From Leptolyngbyaceae cyanobacterium CSU_1_3 (GTDB taxonomy: Bacteria; Cyanobacteriota; Cyanobacteriia; Leptolyngbyales; Leptolyngbyaceae), in the NCBI GenBank assembly GCA_012034655.1, contig JAAUOZ010000006.1, forward strand, positions 1-56,345: DNA of 56,345 nucleotides, read 5' to 3'. Under the pieces are notes generated by a model. It saw nothing but the letters and a program-made list of their open reading frames with translations. It was not told where the DNA came from and did not search any database. Numbering within the stretch: the first letter of the stretch is position 1; every line of letters begins with the position of its first letter. Positions 1 through 8,638 of this stretch are shown in pieces. The position numbers and the translations under genes were made by a program.

Positions 1-962
1 GGGTGGCTTGTTTGGCGGCGTTTTTGGGGGGCAAATTGCGATCGCGTGAAGAGTTGGCTCTGCTGGGTGTGGCGGTCGGCATTACCCAAGGAGCGTTGTT
101 TTTGCTGCTGAGTGTGGCCTCTGGCATGGTCTGGTATGACCTGCTGGGCGCAACGGCGATTTATGGGCTGCTGGGGCTGGCATGGAGTATTGTCGCGATC
201 GGCATCAGCCCCTATTTAGAGCACCTGTTCGATCTCGTGACGACCATTCGTCTGGTAGAGCTTGCAAACCCAAACCGTCCGCTTTTAAAGCGACTGGCCG
301 CAGAAACGCCGGGCACATTTCAGCACACATTGTTTGTGGCGACGTTGGCAGAAGCGGCGGCGCGAGAACTGGGCTGCAACGTCGAACTCACTCGCACTGG
401 AACGCTCTACCACGATATTGGCAAGATGCACGACCCCAAAGGCTTTATCGAAAATCAGATGGGCGCACCCAACAAGCACGATTTGATCGACGATCCCTGG
501 AAGAGTGCGGCCATTATCAAAAAGCATGTCACCGAAGGAATTGTGATGGCGCGAAAGGCTCGATTGCCTAGGGCTGTGCAGTCCTTCATTCCCGAACATC
601 AGGGCAAAATGCTCATTGCTTATTTCTATCACCAGGCACAGCAAAAAGCCGCACAAGATTCGACTAAAACAGTGAATGATGATGATTTTCGCTATGACGG
701 GCCCGATCCACAGTCGCGGGAGACGGGCATTGTGATGTTGGCAGATTCGTGCGAAGCGGCTCTACGATCGCTCAAAGATGCCACCCCTGAAGAAGCACTG
801 AACATGATCAACAAAATTCTGCGGGCCCGGTGGCAAGAAGGGCAACTGGCTGAGTCGGGTCTGACGCGAGAAGAAATGGGAACGATCGCACGGGTTTTCG
901 TCAATGTTTGGCAGCAATCAAATCACCAGCGCATTGCTTATCCAAAGTTAAGCATCAAATAA
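1..962 (+). CDS. pgpH: HD-family phosphohydrolase, PgpH/YqfF type (3' part only)
   Basis: The gene runs in from before the window, so its start is not visible. The visible 319 residues begin with hydrophobic segments (about residues 15-75, the last membrane spans). An HD phosphohydrolase domain follows, with His in the ETPGTFQHT segment (about 108), the metal-binding HD pair in TLYHDIGK (137-138) and a later EHQGK motif. This arrangement matches the 7TM-HD proteins that hydrolyse cyclic di-AMP in other bacteria. The domain faces the cytoplasm, where it would lower the nucleotide messenger. Family assignment is firm; the substrate is inferred from characterised homologues. It is convergent with the next gene 26 bp away. 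Confidence 0.85.
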   Translation, partial: VACLAAFLGGKLRSREELALLGVAVGITQGALFLLLSVASGMVWYDLLGATAIYGLLGLAWSIVAIGISPYLEHLFDLVTTIRLVELANPNRPLLKRLAAETPGTFQHTLFVATLAEAAARELGCNVELTRTGTLYHDIGKMHDPKGFIENQMGAPNKHDLIDDPWKSAAIIKKHVTEGIVMARKARLPRAVQSFIPEHQGKMLIAYFYHQAQQKAAQDSTKTVNDDDFRYDGPDPQSRETGIVMLADSCEAALRSLKDATPEEALNMINKILRARWQEGQLAESGLTREEMGTIARVFVNVWQQSNHQRIAYPKLSIK

Positions 963-988
963 TTGCCTTGAATCGGGCGATTGATTGC

Positions 989-1987
989 TCAGTTGCCGAC
1001 AGGTCGCGCTACCAGGATGCCGATCGCTCGATCGACGCGGCCTACATAGTGCGCTAAATCTGAGGAGACGATTACCCCTCGCTTGGGAGCAGCATGAATG
1101 AGACCCACCTTGCCCTGAGAACTGCGATAAACCAGCCCCGTATGGGTGACATCTAAACCAGGAATATCCGTAGCGATCGCCACAATATCGCCCGGTTTTA
1201 GGGCGGCATATTGGCTGCGAATCTGAGAATGAGGAATGTATCGCAAGCTGGTGCTGTCGAGGTTTGCCTCCATTTCAGCGATGCACTTCCGATTGGCGCT
1301 GTTGTGGGCGAGTTGTGGATATTTTTGCCAATTTGAACTCATAAAGTTCAATGTTTTGTGGAGTGGCACACCCGAAAGCGATGGAGTTAAATCTGTAATA
1401 GTTCCTTGTTTTTGGTTATGTAAAATCCATTCAGAAAAGTAGTGTAAACGGCTGCAATAGCCATTAATTTCGCCATTCACATAGCGTTGTTCTTGAATCG
1501 AATCAACGAATGTCTTGATCGAATAATCTTGTCGCGAGATGCCTCGTGCCATTGCTAACACAGTTTCGACAAACAAGACGCAATCAAATTGCTGTAGCGA
1601 TATTTTTAGCGTTTCCTGAGATGACTGGTCTAGTAGATCCCCTTGGTAGGAAAAACCGATAAACTGTTGGGCGATCGCTTGCATTCGTTCTCCCATTGGC
1701 AGTTGGTAGAATTTCTGATCGATCGCTTGCTGCATTAAGCGATTAAATATTATTGCGTCTTGTGTTGAGATGGCCGTCGCATTTGCAGACGCATTTGCAG
1801 GCATGGTTACTTGTACCATTACCCGATCTCCTGCCCGATCGCCGTCCCAGGGAGGCAACTCAGCCACGGCAGAATGGGAAACCGCCGACTGCTCTCTTAA
1901 TGGCTCGATCGACGGAAAGGGCTGCACGATCGTGGCAGCGACTCCCAAACTCAGCACCCATCTCAATCGCGACGATTTCTTGTGCAT
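989..1987 (-). CDS. DUF1460 (NlpC/P60-like) exported protein
   Basis: This 332-residue protein has a short hydrophobic N-terminus (RLRWVLSLGVAATIV), so it is probably exported or anchored. From about residue 80 on it matches the DUF1460 family, which has an amidase/NlpC-P60-like fold. The likely nucleophile is Cys136 in QQFDCVLFVE, with a later His in VTHTGLVYR and the motif KPGDIVAIATD typical of such papain-like folds. A role in cleaving cell-wall peptides is plausible from the fold but not proven for DUF1460. It stands alone: the upstream neighbour (SepF) is on the same strand 130 bp away, and the downstream gene is convergent. Confidence 0.75.
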   Translation of the reverse strand: MHKKSSRLRWVLSLGVAATIVQPFPSIEPLREQSAVSHSAVAELPPWDGDRAGDRVMVQVTMPANASANATAISTQDAIIFNRLMQQAIDQKFYQLPMGERMQAIAQQFIGFSYQGDLLDQSSQETLKISLQQFDCVLFVETVLAMARGISRQDYSIKTFVDSIQEQRYVNGEINGYCSRLHYFSEWILHNQKQGTITDLTPSLSGVPLHKTLNFMSSNWQKYPQLAHNSANRKCIAEMEANLDSTSLRYIPHSQIRSQYAALKPGDIVAIATDIPGLDVTHTGLVYRSSQGKVGLIHAAPKRGVIVSSDLAHYVGRVDRAIGILVARPVGN

Positions 1988-2119
1988 TAAGTAGCTTCCT
2001 TCAAGCGGTGCGCCTCAAATCATACAACCCGCCTCTGCCAGTTTCCGAGAAGTTTACTTAAAGAGATGGGCGAAAAGCGCAAGCAATATGGTTAATTTGC
2101 ACAATATTCGTACAATAAA

Positions 2120-2590
2120 TCAATCCTCAAAAAGGTGAGCTTTGGGAGGCTCTGCGATCGGAGAAAATGGCTGTACCGGAACCACAGACTGCCACCGACT
2201 CACCTGCACAAAGGGCGGCACAAATAGAAAAATATCTTTCCAGATGCGACTTTGTTGACCGCTAATGGCATAAATCGCCCCCGCCAAGAAGTCAACCGAT
2301 CGCTGTGCATCTTCGGGCGATCGCATCCTGGAGCAGTTGAGAATAATCACCTTTTGCTCTAGCAAAGCACCGACCGCCTGGGGAATCTCCTCAAAGGTGG
2401 TTGGGTAAAGAATAATACATTCTTGCGGAAAGTTTGCCACACTGGGGAGGGAGACAACATTGTCCAGAGGGGAGGGCGGCATTGGATTTTGATCTGGCTC
2501 GTCAAACTCCATTTCTCGGTCGGGAGCGTCCTCCCAGCCAAAATCCTCTGGTCTCCAGAAAGCTTCAGAAAGCTGTTTAAGAAGTTGCAT
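2120..2590 (-). CDS. sepF: Cell division protein SepF
   Basis: This 156-residue protein has an acidic, Pro-rich linker (about 20-45) followed by the SepF domain: ECIILYPTTFEEIPQAVGAL, then VIILNCSRM and a helix ending in FLAGAIYAISG. The N-terminal MQLLKQLSEAFW helix fits the amphipathic membrane-binding helix of the family. SepF anchors FtsZ filaments to the membrane and is required for division in cyanobacteria (also called Cdv2). The C-terminal strand is a little degenerate after FVPPFVQVSRW but the length is normal for a short SepF. Start ATG at 2590 gives the canonical N-terminus. Confidence 0.85.
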   Translation of the reverse strand: MQLLKQLSEAFWRPEDFGWEDAPDREMEFDEPDQNPMPPSPLDNVVSLPSVANFPQECIILYPTTFEEIPQAVGALLEQKVIILNCSRMRSPEDAQRSVDFLAGAIYAISGQQSRIWKDIFLFVPPFVQVSRWQSVVPVQPFSPIAEPPKAHLFED

Positions 2591-2830
2591 AACTCACCAC
2601 GGGGGGCGCAATCCAGTACTCATGTTCTTAGTATAGTCGCAACGATCGTGAATGCCAGTTATTTTGCAATCAAAAAGTCGAAATCAAAAAGTTTGCCTGG
2701 TGAAAGCTGAGTTGTTCAGCGGGCTATCTTCACAAGCATATAAATTTTTATGCAAGGCAACCATGCTCTACCAGACGTTGGGAAAAATAAGGCGAAACAT
2801 TCTCTATCAGCCGTCTCAGGAGCACACTGT

Positions 2831-5209
2831 ATGGAATTTGGGTCATCTGCTTGGAATCATCAGTCTGCTTTGGTAGAAAGTTCACCAGCAATTTTGAGTG
2901 ATTTTCAAGCGTTCGCAGAACGATCGTATTCAGCAACTTCGCTTCTATTGATAGATTCTCGCATTCAGGATGCTCAAAGTTTGATTGCAGGGGTGCGATC
3001 GGGTACAGAGGTTCACATTCTCAATCCGCTTCAGGATGCGATCGAGCAAATAACAAAACTGCTGCTGGGGCGAACGGAAATCGAAACGCTGCATCTGGTT
3101 TCCCACGGTCGAGCGGGGGGCGTTTTGTTGGGTGCTGATTGGCTAGATTTAGAAAGGCTCGATCGCGCCACCAATGAGTTACAAACGTGGTCAAATTCAT
3201 TCAGTCAAAATGCAGATATTTTGCTCTATGGCTGTGATGTTGCCAAGGGAGAGGGGACAGCTTTTGTAGAACGGCTGGCTCAACAGACTGGGGTAGATGT
3301 CGCAGCCTCGATCGACCCGACAGGGCATCAAACCTTGAGCGGCAACTGGACGTTAGAATTCACCACAGGAACGATCGCTGCAACCGATATTTTTCAATCT
3401 TGGGTACAGGAAAAATATAGCGATATATTGGCAGCTTTTACAGTTACAAATCTGAACGATCGTGGGGAAGGTTCTCTGCGTCAGGCAATCCTCAACGCAA
3501 ATGCTCTCACAGGCACAGACAGTATCGACTTTCAAGTCAAGACGGGAGCACAAACGATCGTGCTTGACACAGCCCTACCCACCCTCACCGATACACTATT
3601 TTTAGATGGTTGGAGCCAGGGAGGAATCTCCTATCAGGGTTCGCCCTTAATCGAGCTAAATGGAACTCGTGCAGGGCAAGCTGCCAACGGCTTGAGCTTG
3701 GGAAGCGGCGCAAATGGCAGCACGATTCGGGGATTGGTGATTAACGGATTTAGCAATGCTGGAATCTACATTAAAAGCAACGAAAACACAATTCATGGTA
3801 ACTATATTGGTACAGACATTGCTGGCACAGTTTCGCAACAGAATCGGGTAGGGATTTTGATCGAAGGCAGTTCTGACAGTGTGATTGGTGGAAGTGTAGA
3901 TCACGATCGTAACTTGATCTCTGGAAATTATAATGCAGGCATCTATAGCATCAATGGTATAGGAAATCAAATTCGTGGTAACTATATCGGTACAGATATC
4001 ACGGGCAAGATTCAATTAGCCAACTACTCTGGCATCGTGCTCGAAGATTCTGCAAACAACGTCATTGGCGGGCTTTTGGCAGGCGATCGTAACGTAATTT
4101 CTGGCAACACTCAATATGGACTGTTACTCGCAAACCCTAAAGCATCCGGAAATCAAATTCTTGGCAACTACATTGGTTTAGATGTCACAGGAACGATTGA
4201 TTTAGGCAACACTCAGGGAATCGTTGTTGATAATGCTGAAAATAATTTAATTGGCGGAAGTCGAGTTAGCGATCGCAATCTGATTTCTGGCAACCGTCAA
4301 AATGGCATTTGGTTCTATGGAAGTGATACCACTGGCAACCAAATTCTCGGCAACTACATTGGCACAGATACCACTGGTATGATTGACTTAGGAAACAGTG
4401 TAGGGATTGTGATTAACAACGGCTCTATGAATGTAATCGGCGGCAGCGCTGAAGGAAACCGCAACCTGATCTCTGGCAACAGCCGCCAAGGCATCATAAT
4501 TCGTGGATCTGAGTCCAAATTTAACCAGGTGCGCGGCAACGATATTGGCACGAAGGTCGATCGCCTCACCGCCCTCGGCAACGGACTTGACGGCATTCTA
4601 ATTACCGCCAGTGACACCATTGTCGGGAGTCCTGCCTTCAATGATGGCAACCTGATCGCCTTCAACGGCAGCAACGGCATCACTGTTTCTCGTGGCACTC
4701 GCAATCGCCTCTCCGGAAATTCCATTTTCTCTAACGCGGGCATTGGCATTGATCTTAATCAAGACGGCCCAACGGCAAACGACCCCAACGATCGCGACAC
4801 CGGAGCCAACGATTCACAAAATTCTCCAGTTTTAGCATCGGTTGTCACTACTGCCACGGAAGTCAGCATCAACGGGCAATTTAACGGCACTGCCGATGCA
4901 GTTTTCACCCTAGAATTCTTTAGCAGCCCCAGCGATCGTACCGCAGGCAAAACCTACGTGGGTCAGGGCACAATTTTGACAGACTTCGACGGCAACGCAA
5001 CCTTCACCTTTAGTTTTGCCCTTCCCAGCGACTTAGCCTGGATCACCGCAGTCGCGATCGACGGCTACAGCAACACCTCCGAATTCTCGATCGCCCTTGC
5101 TCCCATGCAAAATTTTGCCCAACGCAGCTACGACAGTAGCCAACCCATTCCTCAACTGGTCGCTAGCAGATTGAACTTTATGGAGGTTTTAGATTTTGAA
5201 TTTTATTAA
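2831..5209 (+). CDS. DUF4347 + right-handed beta-helix surface protein
   Basis: I choose the ATG at 2831 (792 aa) because AGGAG lies 9 bases upstream; an in-frame ATG at 2750 has no such site. Residues about 30-190 form a DUF4347 domain (SYSATSLLLIDSRI, LHLVSHGRAG, DILLYGCDVA), the N-terminal module of many large cyanobacterial surface proteins. Then come roughly six parallel beta-helix coils with repeating VIGGS, DRNLISGN and NQILGNYIGTD motifs (about 320-590). A beta-sandwich-like tail follows (PVLASVVTTATEVSINGQF) with the typical TLEFFSSP and GYSNTSEF motifs. No classic signal peptide is visible, as usual for DUF4347 proteins. Probably a secreted or cell-surface adhesin-like protein; the ligand is unknown. 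Confidence 0.75.
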   Translation: MEFGSSAWNHQSALVESSPAILSDFQAFAERSYSATSLLLIDSRIQDAQSLIAGVRSGTEVHILNPLQDAIEQITKLLLGRTEIETLHLVSHGRAGGVLLGADWLDLERLDRATNELQTWSNSFSQNADILLYGCDVAKGEGTAFVERLAQQTGVDVAASIDPTGHQTLSGNWTLEFTTGTIAATDIFQSWVQEKYSDILAAFTVTNLNDRGEGSLRQAILNANALTGTDSIDFQVKTGAQTIVLDTALPTLTDTLFLDGWSQGGISYQGSPLIELNGTRAGQAANGLSLGSGANGSTIRGLVINGFSNAGIYIKSNENTIHGNYIGTDIAGTVSQQNRVGILIEGSSDSVIGGSVDHDRNLISGNYNAGIYSINGIGNQIRGNYIGTDITGKIQLANYSGIVLEDSANNVIGGLLAGDRNVISGNTQYGLLLANPKASGNQILGNYIGLDVTGTIDLGNTQGIVVDNAENNLIGGSRVSDRNLISGNRQNGIWFYGSDTTGNQILGNYIGTDTTGMIDLGNSVGIVINNGSMNVIGGSAEGNRNLISGNSRQGIIIRGSESKFNQVRGNDIGTKVDRLTALGNGLDGILITASDTIVGSPAFNDGNLIAFNGSNGITVSRGTRNRLSGNSIFSNAGIGIDLNQDGPTANDPNDRDTGANDSQNSPVLASVVTTATEVSINGQFNGTADAVFTLEFFSSPSDRTAGKTYVGQGTILTDFDGNATFTFSFALPSDLAWITAVAIDGYSNTSEFSIALAPMQNFAQRSYDSSQPIPQLVASRLNFMEVLDFEFY

Positions 5210-5238
5210 CCTGTCCACACAAGACCCCACTGAGGCGA

Positions 5239-5291
5239 GTTTCGATTTCGCTCAACTCACAAACGGCGCGAGAGTTGAGCGCAGTCGAAAC
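5239..5291. repeat. Inverted repeat of the TTTCGACT-CGCTCAA type
   Basis: Two 20-base arms (5239-5258 and 5272-5291) pair with two mismatches around a 13-base loop. The arm sequence (GTTTCGA..CGCTCAACTC) is the same motif that ends the longer dispersed repeats at 8302, 33133 and 33871. It sits between two convergent genes (beta-helix protein and raf1) and could act as a bidirectional transcription stop. Confidence 0.6.
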
Positions 5292-5366
5292 CCGGTTCTA
5301 TGCACGAACAAAGGAGTCCGGGTTAATAGATTCAATTGAGAATTTAGCTATTCGGCGGGAAGCCCC

Positions 5367-6503
5367 TTACTCATCTAAAACCCAGCGCTCAAAGTTATCT
5401 CTTTCTTCTCGCGACAATAACTCCTTGGCATATCCCACATCCAAGATTTGCTTCGGTCGCATTGTCACCACCACTCGACCCAAGAGCGGCATTTCAGGAG
5501 GCTCCTCAAACCAGCGAATTTGCAACTGCTCATCGTCCGCTACCACAAAATAGCTGCTGTCATTCCAAACCCGTTGAGCACGATCGACCACGACTACCAT
5601 TTCTTCAATCTTCTCGCCTGGTGGCAGCGGCAAGCGATCGCTATCACACAGAAGCACCACAGGATCTTCGGACGATCGAATCACCTGCCACCCTGGAAGC
5701 GGAATCCATGCCCCCGTTCCAGAGAAATGCACCAACTGAAACGCCCCCGTCTCCTCTAGAAGGGGAACCACCTGCAAATCTGCTTTTGTGAGAGGTAATT
5801 TTCCGACTACGGGCAAAATTCGCGGTAGTTCCTCATCCGACTCTAGACGGTAGACAGGTAGCCGAGGGGCAGCACGAGTCGGCAGAACTGAAAAATCGGT
5901 CAGCAATTGTTCAATCTTTCGACGAGCCGTATCGCTGCAAACAAACCGTAAACCTTTAGCTATCAAACGCGATCGCTCCTGCAAATCGCTCTTTTGGCGA
6001 GCATTCTTCCAAACTTGCAGGGCGATCGCATCCCCCGGATGACTCGTAAAGTCGTCGGGCGGCTTGCCAAATCGAGCATAATCTTTGATGGCACGCGCGA
6101 CTTCCTTAGCTTCGTCCAAGTCGAGCTGTTTGTCGAAGGCAAACTCGGCGGCGGCGGCTCGCTCTGTCTGGGTCAAAATGCGTAGCTCATACAAAACATC
6201 GCTGCCCTTACGATCGTAGTGCCCCTGCACTGCCTCCGAAACGCCCGTGCTGACGATCGAGGTATACACCTGCGATGCCACCATAATTTGATTCTGCTGA
6301 ATCGGCTCAAACCCCGTCGCTTCAAAAATTACCTGAGCGCTGTAGCCCTCTTTTTGCAACGTTTGGCAGGCTCGCCCCCACTCCACCCAACTGCCCTCCT
6401 TGCGCCGTAGCGATTGGAGCAATGCAGCAATTTCTGCGTTTCTAGAAGCCGCCTCAGTCTCGGATTTGGGCAAATCTTGCGGTGTGTCAGTCATAGGTTT
6501 CAA
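5367..6503 (-). CDS. raf1: Rubisco accumulation factor 1 (Raf1)
   Basis: This 378-residue protein has the two-part Raf1 layout. The helical N-terminal domain (about 20-200) contains GSWVEWGRACQTL, LYELRILTQTERAAAAE and FARFGKPPDDF-like segments. A beta-rich C-terminal dimerisation domain (about 215-355) contains RLPVYRLESDEELPRILPVVG and PGWQVIRSSEDPV. Raf1 is a chaperone that holds the RbcL dimer during assembly of form IB Rubisco and is confined to photosynthetic organisms. There are no rbc genes nearby, the usual situation in cyanobacteria. The second Met (codon 4) is a possible alternative start. Confidence 0.9.
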   Translation of the reverse strand: MKPMTDTPQDLPKSETEAASRNAEIAALLQSLRRKEGSWVEWGRACQTLQKEGYSAQVIFEATGFEPIQQNQIMVASQVYTSIVSTGVSEAVQGHYDRKGSDVLYELRILTQTERAAAAEFAFDKQLDLDEAKEVARAIKDYARFGKPPDDFTSHPGDAIALQVWKNARQKSDLQERSRLIAKGLRFVCSDTARRKIEQLLTDFSVLPTRAAPRLPVYRLESDEELPRILPVVGKLPLTKADLQVVPLLEETGAFQLVHFSGTGAWIPLPGWQVIRSSEDPVVLLCDSDRLPLPPGEKIEEMVVVVDRAQRVWNDSSYFVVADDEQLQIRWFEEPPEMPLLGRVVVTMRPKQILDVGYAKELLSREERDNFERWVLDE

Positions 6504-6583
6504 GCGGTCTGCATCTATCAGCTTACCAAAATTGGGCAGATCCCTTGACTGAACTGCACGATCGAGGCATGATACAAAACATC

Positions 6584-6656
6584 GGGGTTATAGCTCAGTT
6601 GGTAGAGCGCTGCAATGGCATTGCAGAGGTCAGCGGTTCGAACCCGCTTAGCTCCA
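6584..6656 (+). tRNA. tRNA-Ala (anticodon GGC)
   Basis: A 73-base cloverleaf can be folded by eye. The acceptor stem GGGGTTA/TAGCTCC has two G-T pairs. The D arm is GCTC-AGTTGGTA-GAGC, the anticodon stem CTGCA/TGCAG has loop ATGGCAT (anticodon GGC), and the T arm is AGCGG-TTCGAAC-CCGCT. The discriminator is A; CCA is not encoded. It reads GCC/GCU alanine codons. Confidence 0.95.
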
Positions 6657-6770
6657 CTCTTTAGATCACATTTTGTGCCAGCCTTGTCTGGTGATCCAGT
6701 CACAAGATGAACATTTTGCTGACTTATATATTTAGGATCTGTTTGAAACAGCTTTTCTACATGCTCTAAT

Positions 6771-6824
6771 ATTTCAACAAATATTTCAGCAAATATTTCA
6801 ACAAATATTTCAACAAATATTTTA
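6771..6824. repeat. 12-bp tandem repeat (ATATTTCAACAA)
   Basis: About 4.5 copies of a 12-base unit, one with A to G (TTCAGCAA), lie 115 bases downstream of tRNA-Ala in gene-free DNA. There are no unique spacers, so this is not a CRISPR array. The surrounding gap (6657-7105) shows no other gene; a weak - strand reading frame there has no family features. Confidence 0.8.
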
Positions 6825-7105
6825 ACTGGGTTCTATAGTATCAGCCTGCTGGAGCGATCGCGCTAATTCGAGTCCGGCGTAGGGCAAATCGATCGTCTGG
6901 GAGAACGTAGAAGAAGATGATGATAAACAAAGCCAATTTGAGCCATAGAACCTCCTATCAATCTTGCTAAAGATGCATTCAGGGGAGCTATGAATTTTTG
7001 AGAATAAGCATAAAGATTCTTTTGTTTTTTTAAGCTTTTACTAGAAAGCAGTTTTAAGATAATTGTAAGGGGAGACACACTCAGATCATTCGAGAGGTGT
7101 ACATT

Positions 7106-7258
7106 ATGAAACCCACAATTTGGCTTCCTGAAGAGAAGGATGAAAAAGTAAATCAATATCTAGATCGAATCAATCGTGCCCCTTATGTAACGATCGCTGC
7201 TGTGTTGCTAGGGCTGCTTTGTTTGTTCACATTCATCGTTTTGATCGGCAGTTTCTAA
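7106..7258 (+). CDS. Small single-span membrane protein, 50 aa
   Basis: ATG at 7106 is preceded by GAGAGGTG and opens a 50-codon frame. The N-terminal half is charged (LPEEKDEKVNQYLDRINR). It is followed by one strong membrane span (YVTIAAVLLGLLCLFTFIVLIGSF). This is the size and layout of small photosystem or cytochrome subunits, but I do not recognise it as any named one (no Hlip ExxNGR motif, no PsaI/J/M or Psb signature). It lies on the same strand upstream of the IsiA genes; a role there is only inferred from position. Confidence 0.55.
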   Translation: MKPTIWLPEEKDEKVNQYLDRINRAPYVTIAAVLLGLLCLFTFIVLIGSF

Positions 7259-7287
7259 GACATTAGTTACGATCCACTTAAACAACA

Positions 7288-7402
7288 CTCCGGACAGTTT
7301 TTGATAGGCAACGACAGAATGAGGGTTTCAGTCCTCTTCGACAGTAGCTAAACTAACGAAAAATCAAGGGTTTCAGCGTTTGCTCAGAAAATTGTCCGGA
7401 CT
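7288..7402. mobile_element. Possible MITE-like element with TCCGGACA inverted ends
   Basis: Near-identical inverted ends (TCCGGACAGTTTT on the left; AAAATTGTCCGGA on the right, one mismatch over 12-13 bases) enclose about 90 bases with no coding capacity. The interior repeats AGGGTTTCAG twice. The size and ends resemble a non-autonomous insertion element; no partner transposase is in the window. It separates the two small membrane protein genes. Confidence 0.4.
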
Positions 7403-7555
7403 ATTGCTTAAAGCGCTTTCCATTCAGTTCTAAAAGCAATCTATCAAGGTTGATAACTCTGATCTTTGGTGAATGCTGAGAGTTATCTCCAAAAACCTGT
7501 CCATGAAATATGACGACTTTGGGCATAAATTTGCCTAGTAGGCAAGGAGACTCAG

Positions 7556-7690
7556 ATGGCAGCTTCTGACTACTTTAGAGCGCTCAAACAAAAACTTACC
7601 TCTGATTCAGCTAGCTGGGGAAGCCTGCTGATGCTGGCACTTGGCGTTACTACCCTTGTGATATTAATGGTGCGTTACTCGCATGGATAG
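7556..7690 (+). CDS. Small single-span membrane protein, 44 aa
   Basis: The start is well supported: AAGGAGA lies 5 bases before ATG 7556. The 44-residue product has a polar N-terminus (MAASDYFRALKQKLTSDSASW) followed by a hydrophobic span (GSLLMLALGVTTLVILMV) and a short basic tail RYSHG. I do not recognise the family. It follows the 50-aa membrane protein and precedes the IsiA-PsaL gene by about 0.95 kb, all on one strand. It could be a small photosystem-associated or stress subunit; function unknown. Confidence 0.6.
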   Translation: MAASDYFRALKQKLTSDSASWGSLLMLALGVTTLVILMVRYSHG

Positions 7691-8074
7691 CTTATGTTGT
7701 GAAGCAGAAGCGGGGCCCGCCTAGTTTTTGGAGGAATTTCATCCACGATCGCTAGAGCCAGAAGGCTTTTGCAAAGCACATGCGATATATTTGTTTTTTG
7801 CAATCCATTCGGTTTGGTAGTTTACATCCTCTAAGAAGTTGTTGTTGAGATAGATCTCCACGAAGCTCACATCTTGCACCTAGACTAAAACGCTAGATTG
7901 AGTCACTTCAAACCAGCAGTTGTTGAGAGTAAATAGCAAAAAACTTGAAAGCATTTGAAGAAAAAATTAGCTCTGTTTGGAACTCTTTTAAGTGATCTCT
8001 ATTTAAAAACGAGGCGATCGATACTGCCTTAGACCCTTGCTTCAATCAGAGTTCTAGGCTCTAAAGTTGCCAGT

Positions 8075-8245
8075 CTAACGCCCAAAATGGCATGGGCAGA
8101 CTGATAGGAGATGGGAGTTAGTCGCGGTTAATTCATGACCAGTGAAGTAGCCGGAAGCTTCATCTGAACTTTTTGATTTTTTAGGTAGACGAATAAAATT
8201 AATTTCTAATTGCTGTAGTCTTTCTCGCGTGAGAACCTTGCTCAT
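8075..8245 (-). CDS. Possible small protein, 56 aa, unknown
   Basis: The frame starts MSKVLTRERLQQLEINFIRL and ends in SVCPCHFGR. The N-terminal part looks like a normal helical protein, but there is no Shine-Dalgarno sequence and no recognisable family. It may be real, a remnant, or chance. Listed because it is the most protein-like short frame in this gap. Confidence 0.2.
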   Translation of the reverse strand: MSKVLTRERLQQLEINFIRLPKKSKSSDEASGYFTGHELTATNSHLLSVCPCHFGR

Positions 8246-8301
8246 TTTATAGGTATTTAATGTTGTCCATCTAATTTGTCTATCTAAGTAATGGGATGAA
8301 A

Positions 8302-8436
8302 TTAAAGCAAACTAGAGAAGGGTTTTGACTCCGCTCAACCCTTCTCTAGGAGAGGTTTTGAGGATGATTTTGAGCATGGTTTTTTGAGCATTTCGACTAC
8401 GCTCAATGCGTCTGATCAATCATTTCGCCTTCCTGC
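8302..8436 (+). repeat. Dispersed repeat, TTAAAGC...CGCCTTCCT family (copy C)
   Basis: About 135 bases containing CGACTCCGCTCAA, TTTTGAGCA, TTCGACTACGCTCAATG, CGTCTGATC and TTTCGCCTTCCT in that order. The same blocks in the same order occur at 33133-33244, and inverted at 33871-34000. Internal arms CGACT-CGCTCAA and TTGAGCG-AGTCGA are complementary, so the repeat can fold as a long hairpin. Confidence 0.7.
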
Positions 8437-8562
8437 TGACTGATGCGGGGCAATGGTCATTTATTTTCCCGGTTATCCAATTACGGGCTGTAATCTTAAT
8501 ATTAGTTAACATAATTTTATTGATATTTTGTCTCAATAAGCCCTAAGATAACCCTCGTCAGC

Positions 8563-8583
8563 TATTGAGATTAATACTCAATA
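8563..8583. promoter_or_regulatory. Inverted repeat TATTGAG-N7-CTCAATA upstream of isiA-psaL
   Basis: A perfect 7-base dyad with a 7-base AT-rich centre (ATTAATA) ends 55 bases before the chosen start of isiA-psaL. The half-site CTCAATA occurs again at 8532-8538. The symmetry and position fit a repressor operator or a 5'-leader hairpin. It does not match a classical Fur box closely, so I do not assign a regulator. Confidence 0.4.
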
Positions 8584-8638
8584 AATGCCGCAAGCTTTTG
8601 CCATCTTAATCACACTTTTATTGAGGAGGGACAAATCT

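Larger units (their letters stand above)
7691..8638. other. Gene-poor 0.95-kb region upstream of isiA-psaL
   Basis: No convincing gene. Two short - strand frames exist. One is 7739-7879 (GTG start, contains VEIYLNNNFLEDVNYQTEW), which could be a decayed gene remnant. The other is 8075-8245 and is annotated separately. A dispersed repeat occupies 8302-8436. The last 120 bases are AT-rich and probably hold the isiA-psaL promoter. Confidence 0.6.

Noticed and set aside
6518..6703. A 61-codon - strand frame opposite tRNA-Ala
   Set aside because: It is the antisense translation of a clear cloverleaf tRNA; the protein-like start is a coincidence.
6771..6824. Possible CRISPR array
   Set aside because: Units are 12 bases and directly adjacent, with no spacers; no cas genes anywhere in the window.
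6863..7156. A 97-codon - strand frame
   Set aside because: It covers the promoter and start of the 50-aa membrane protein; composition is not protein-like.
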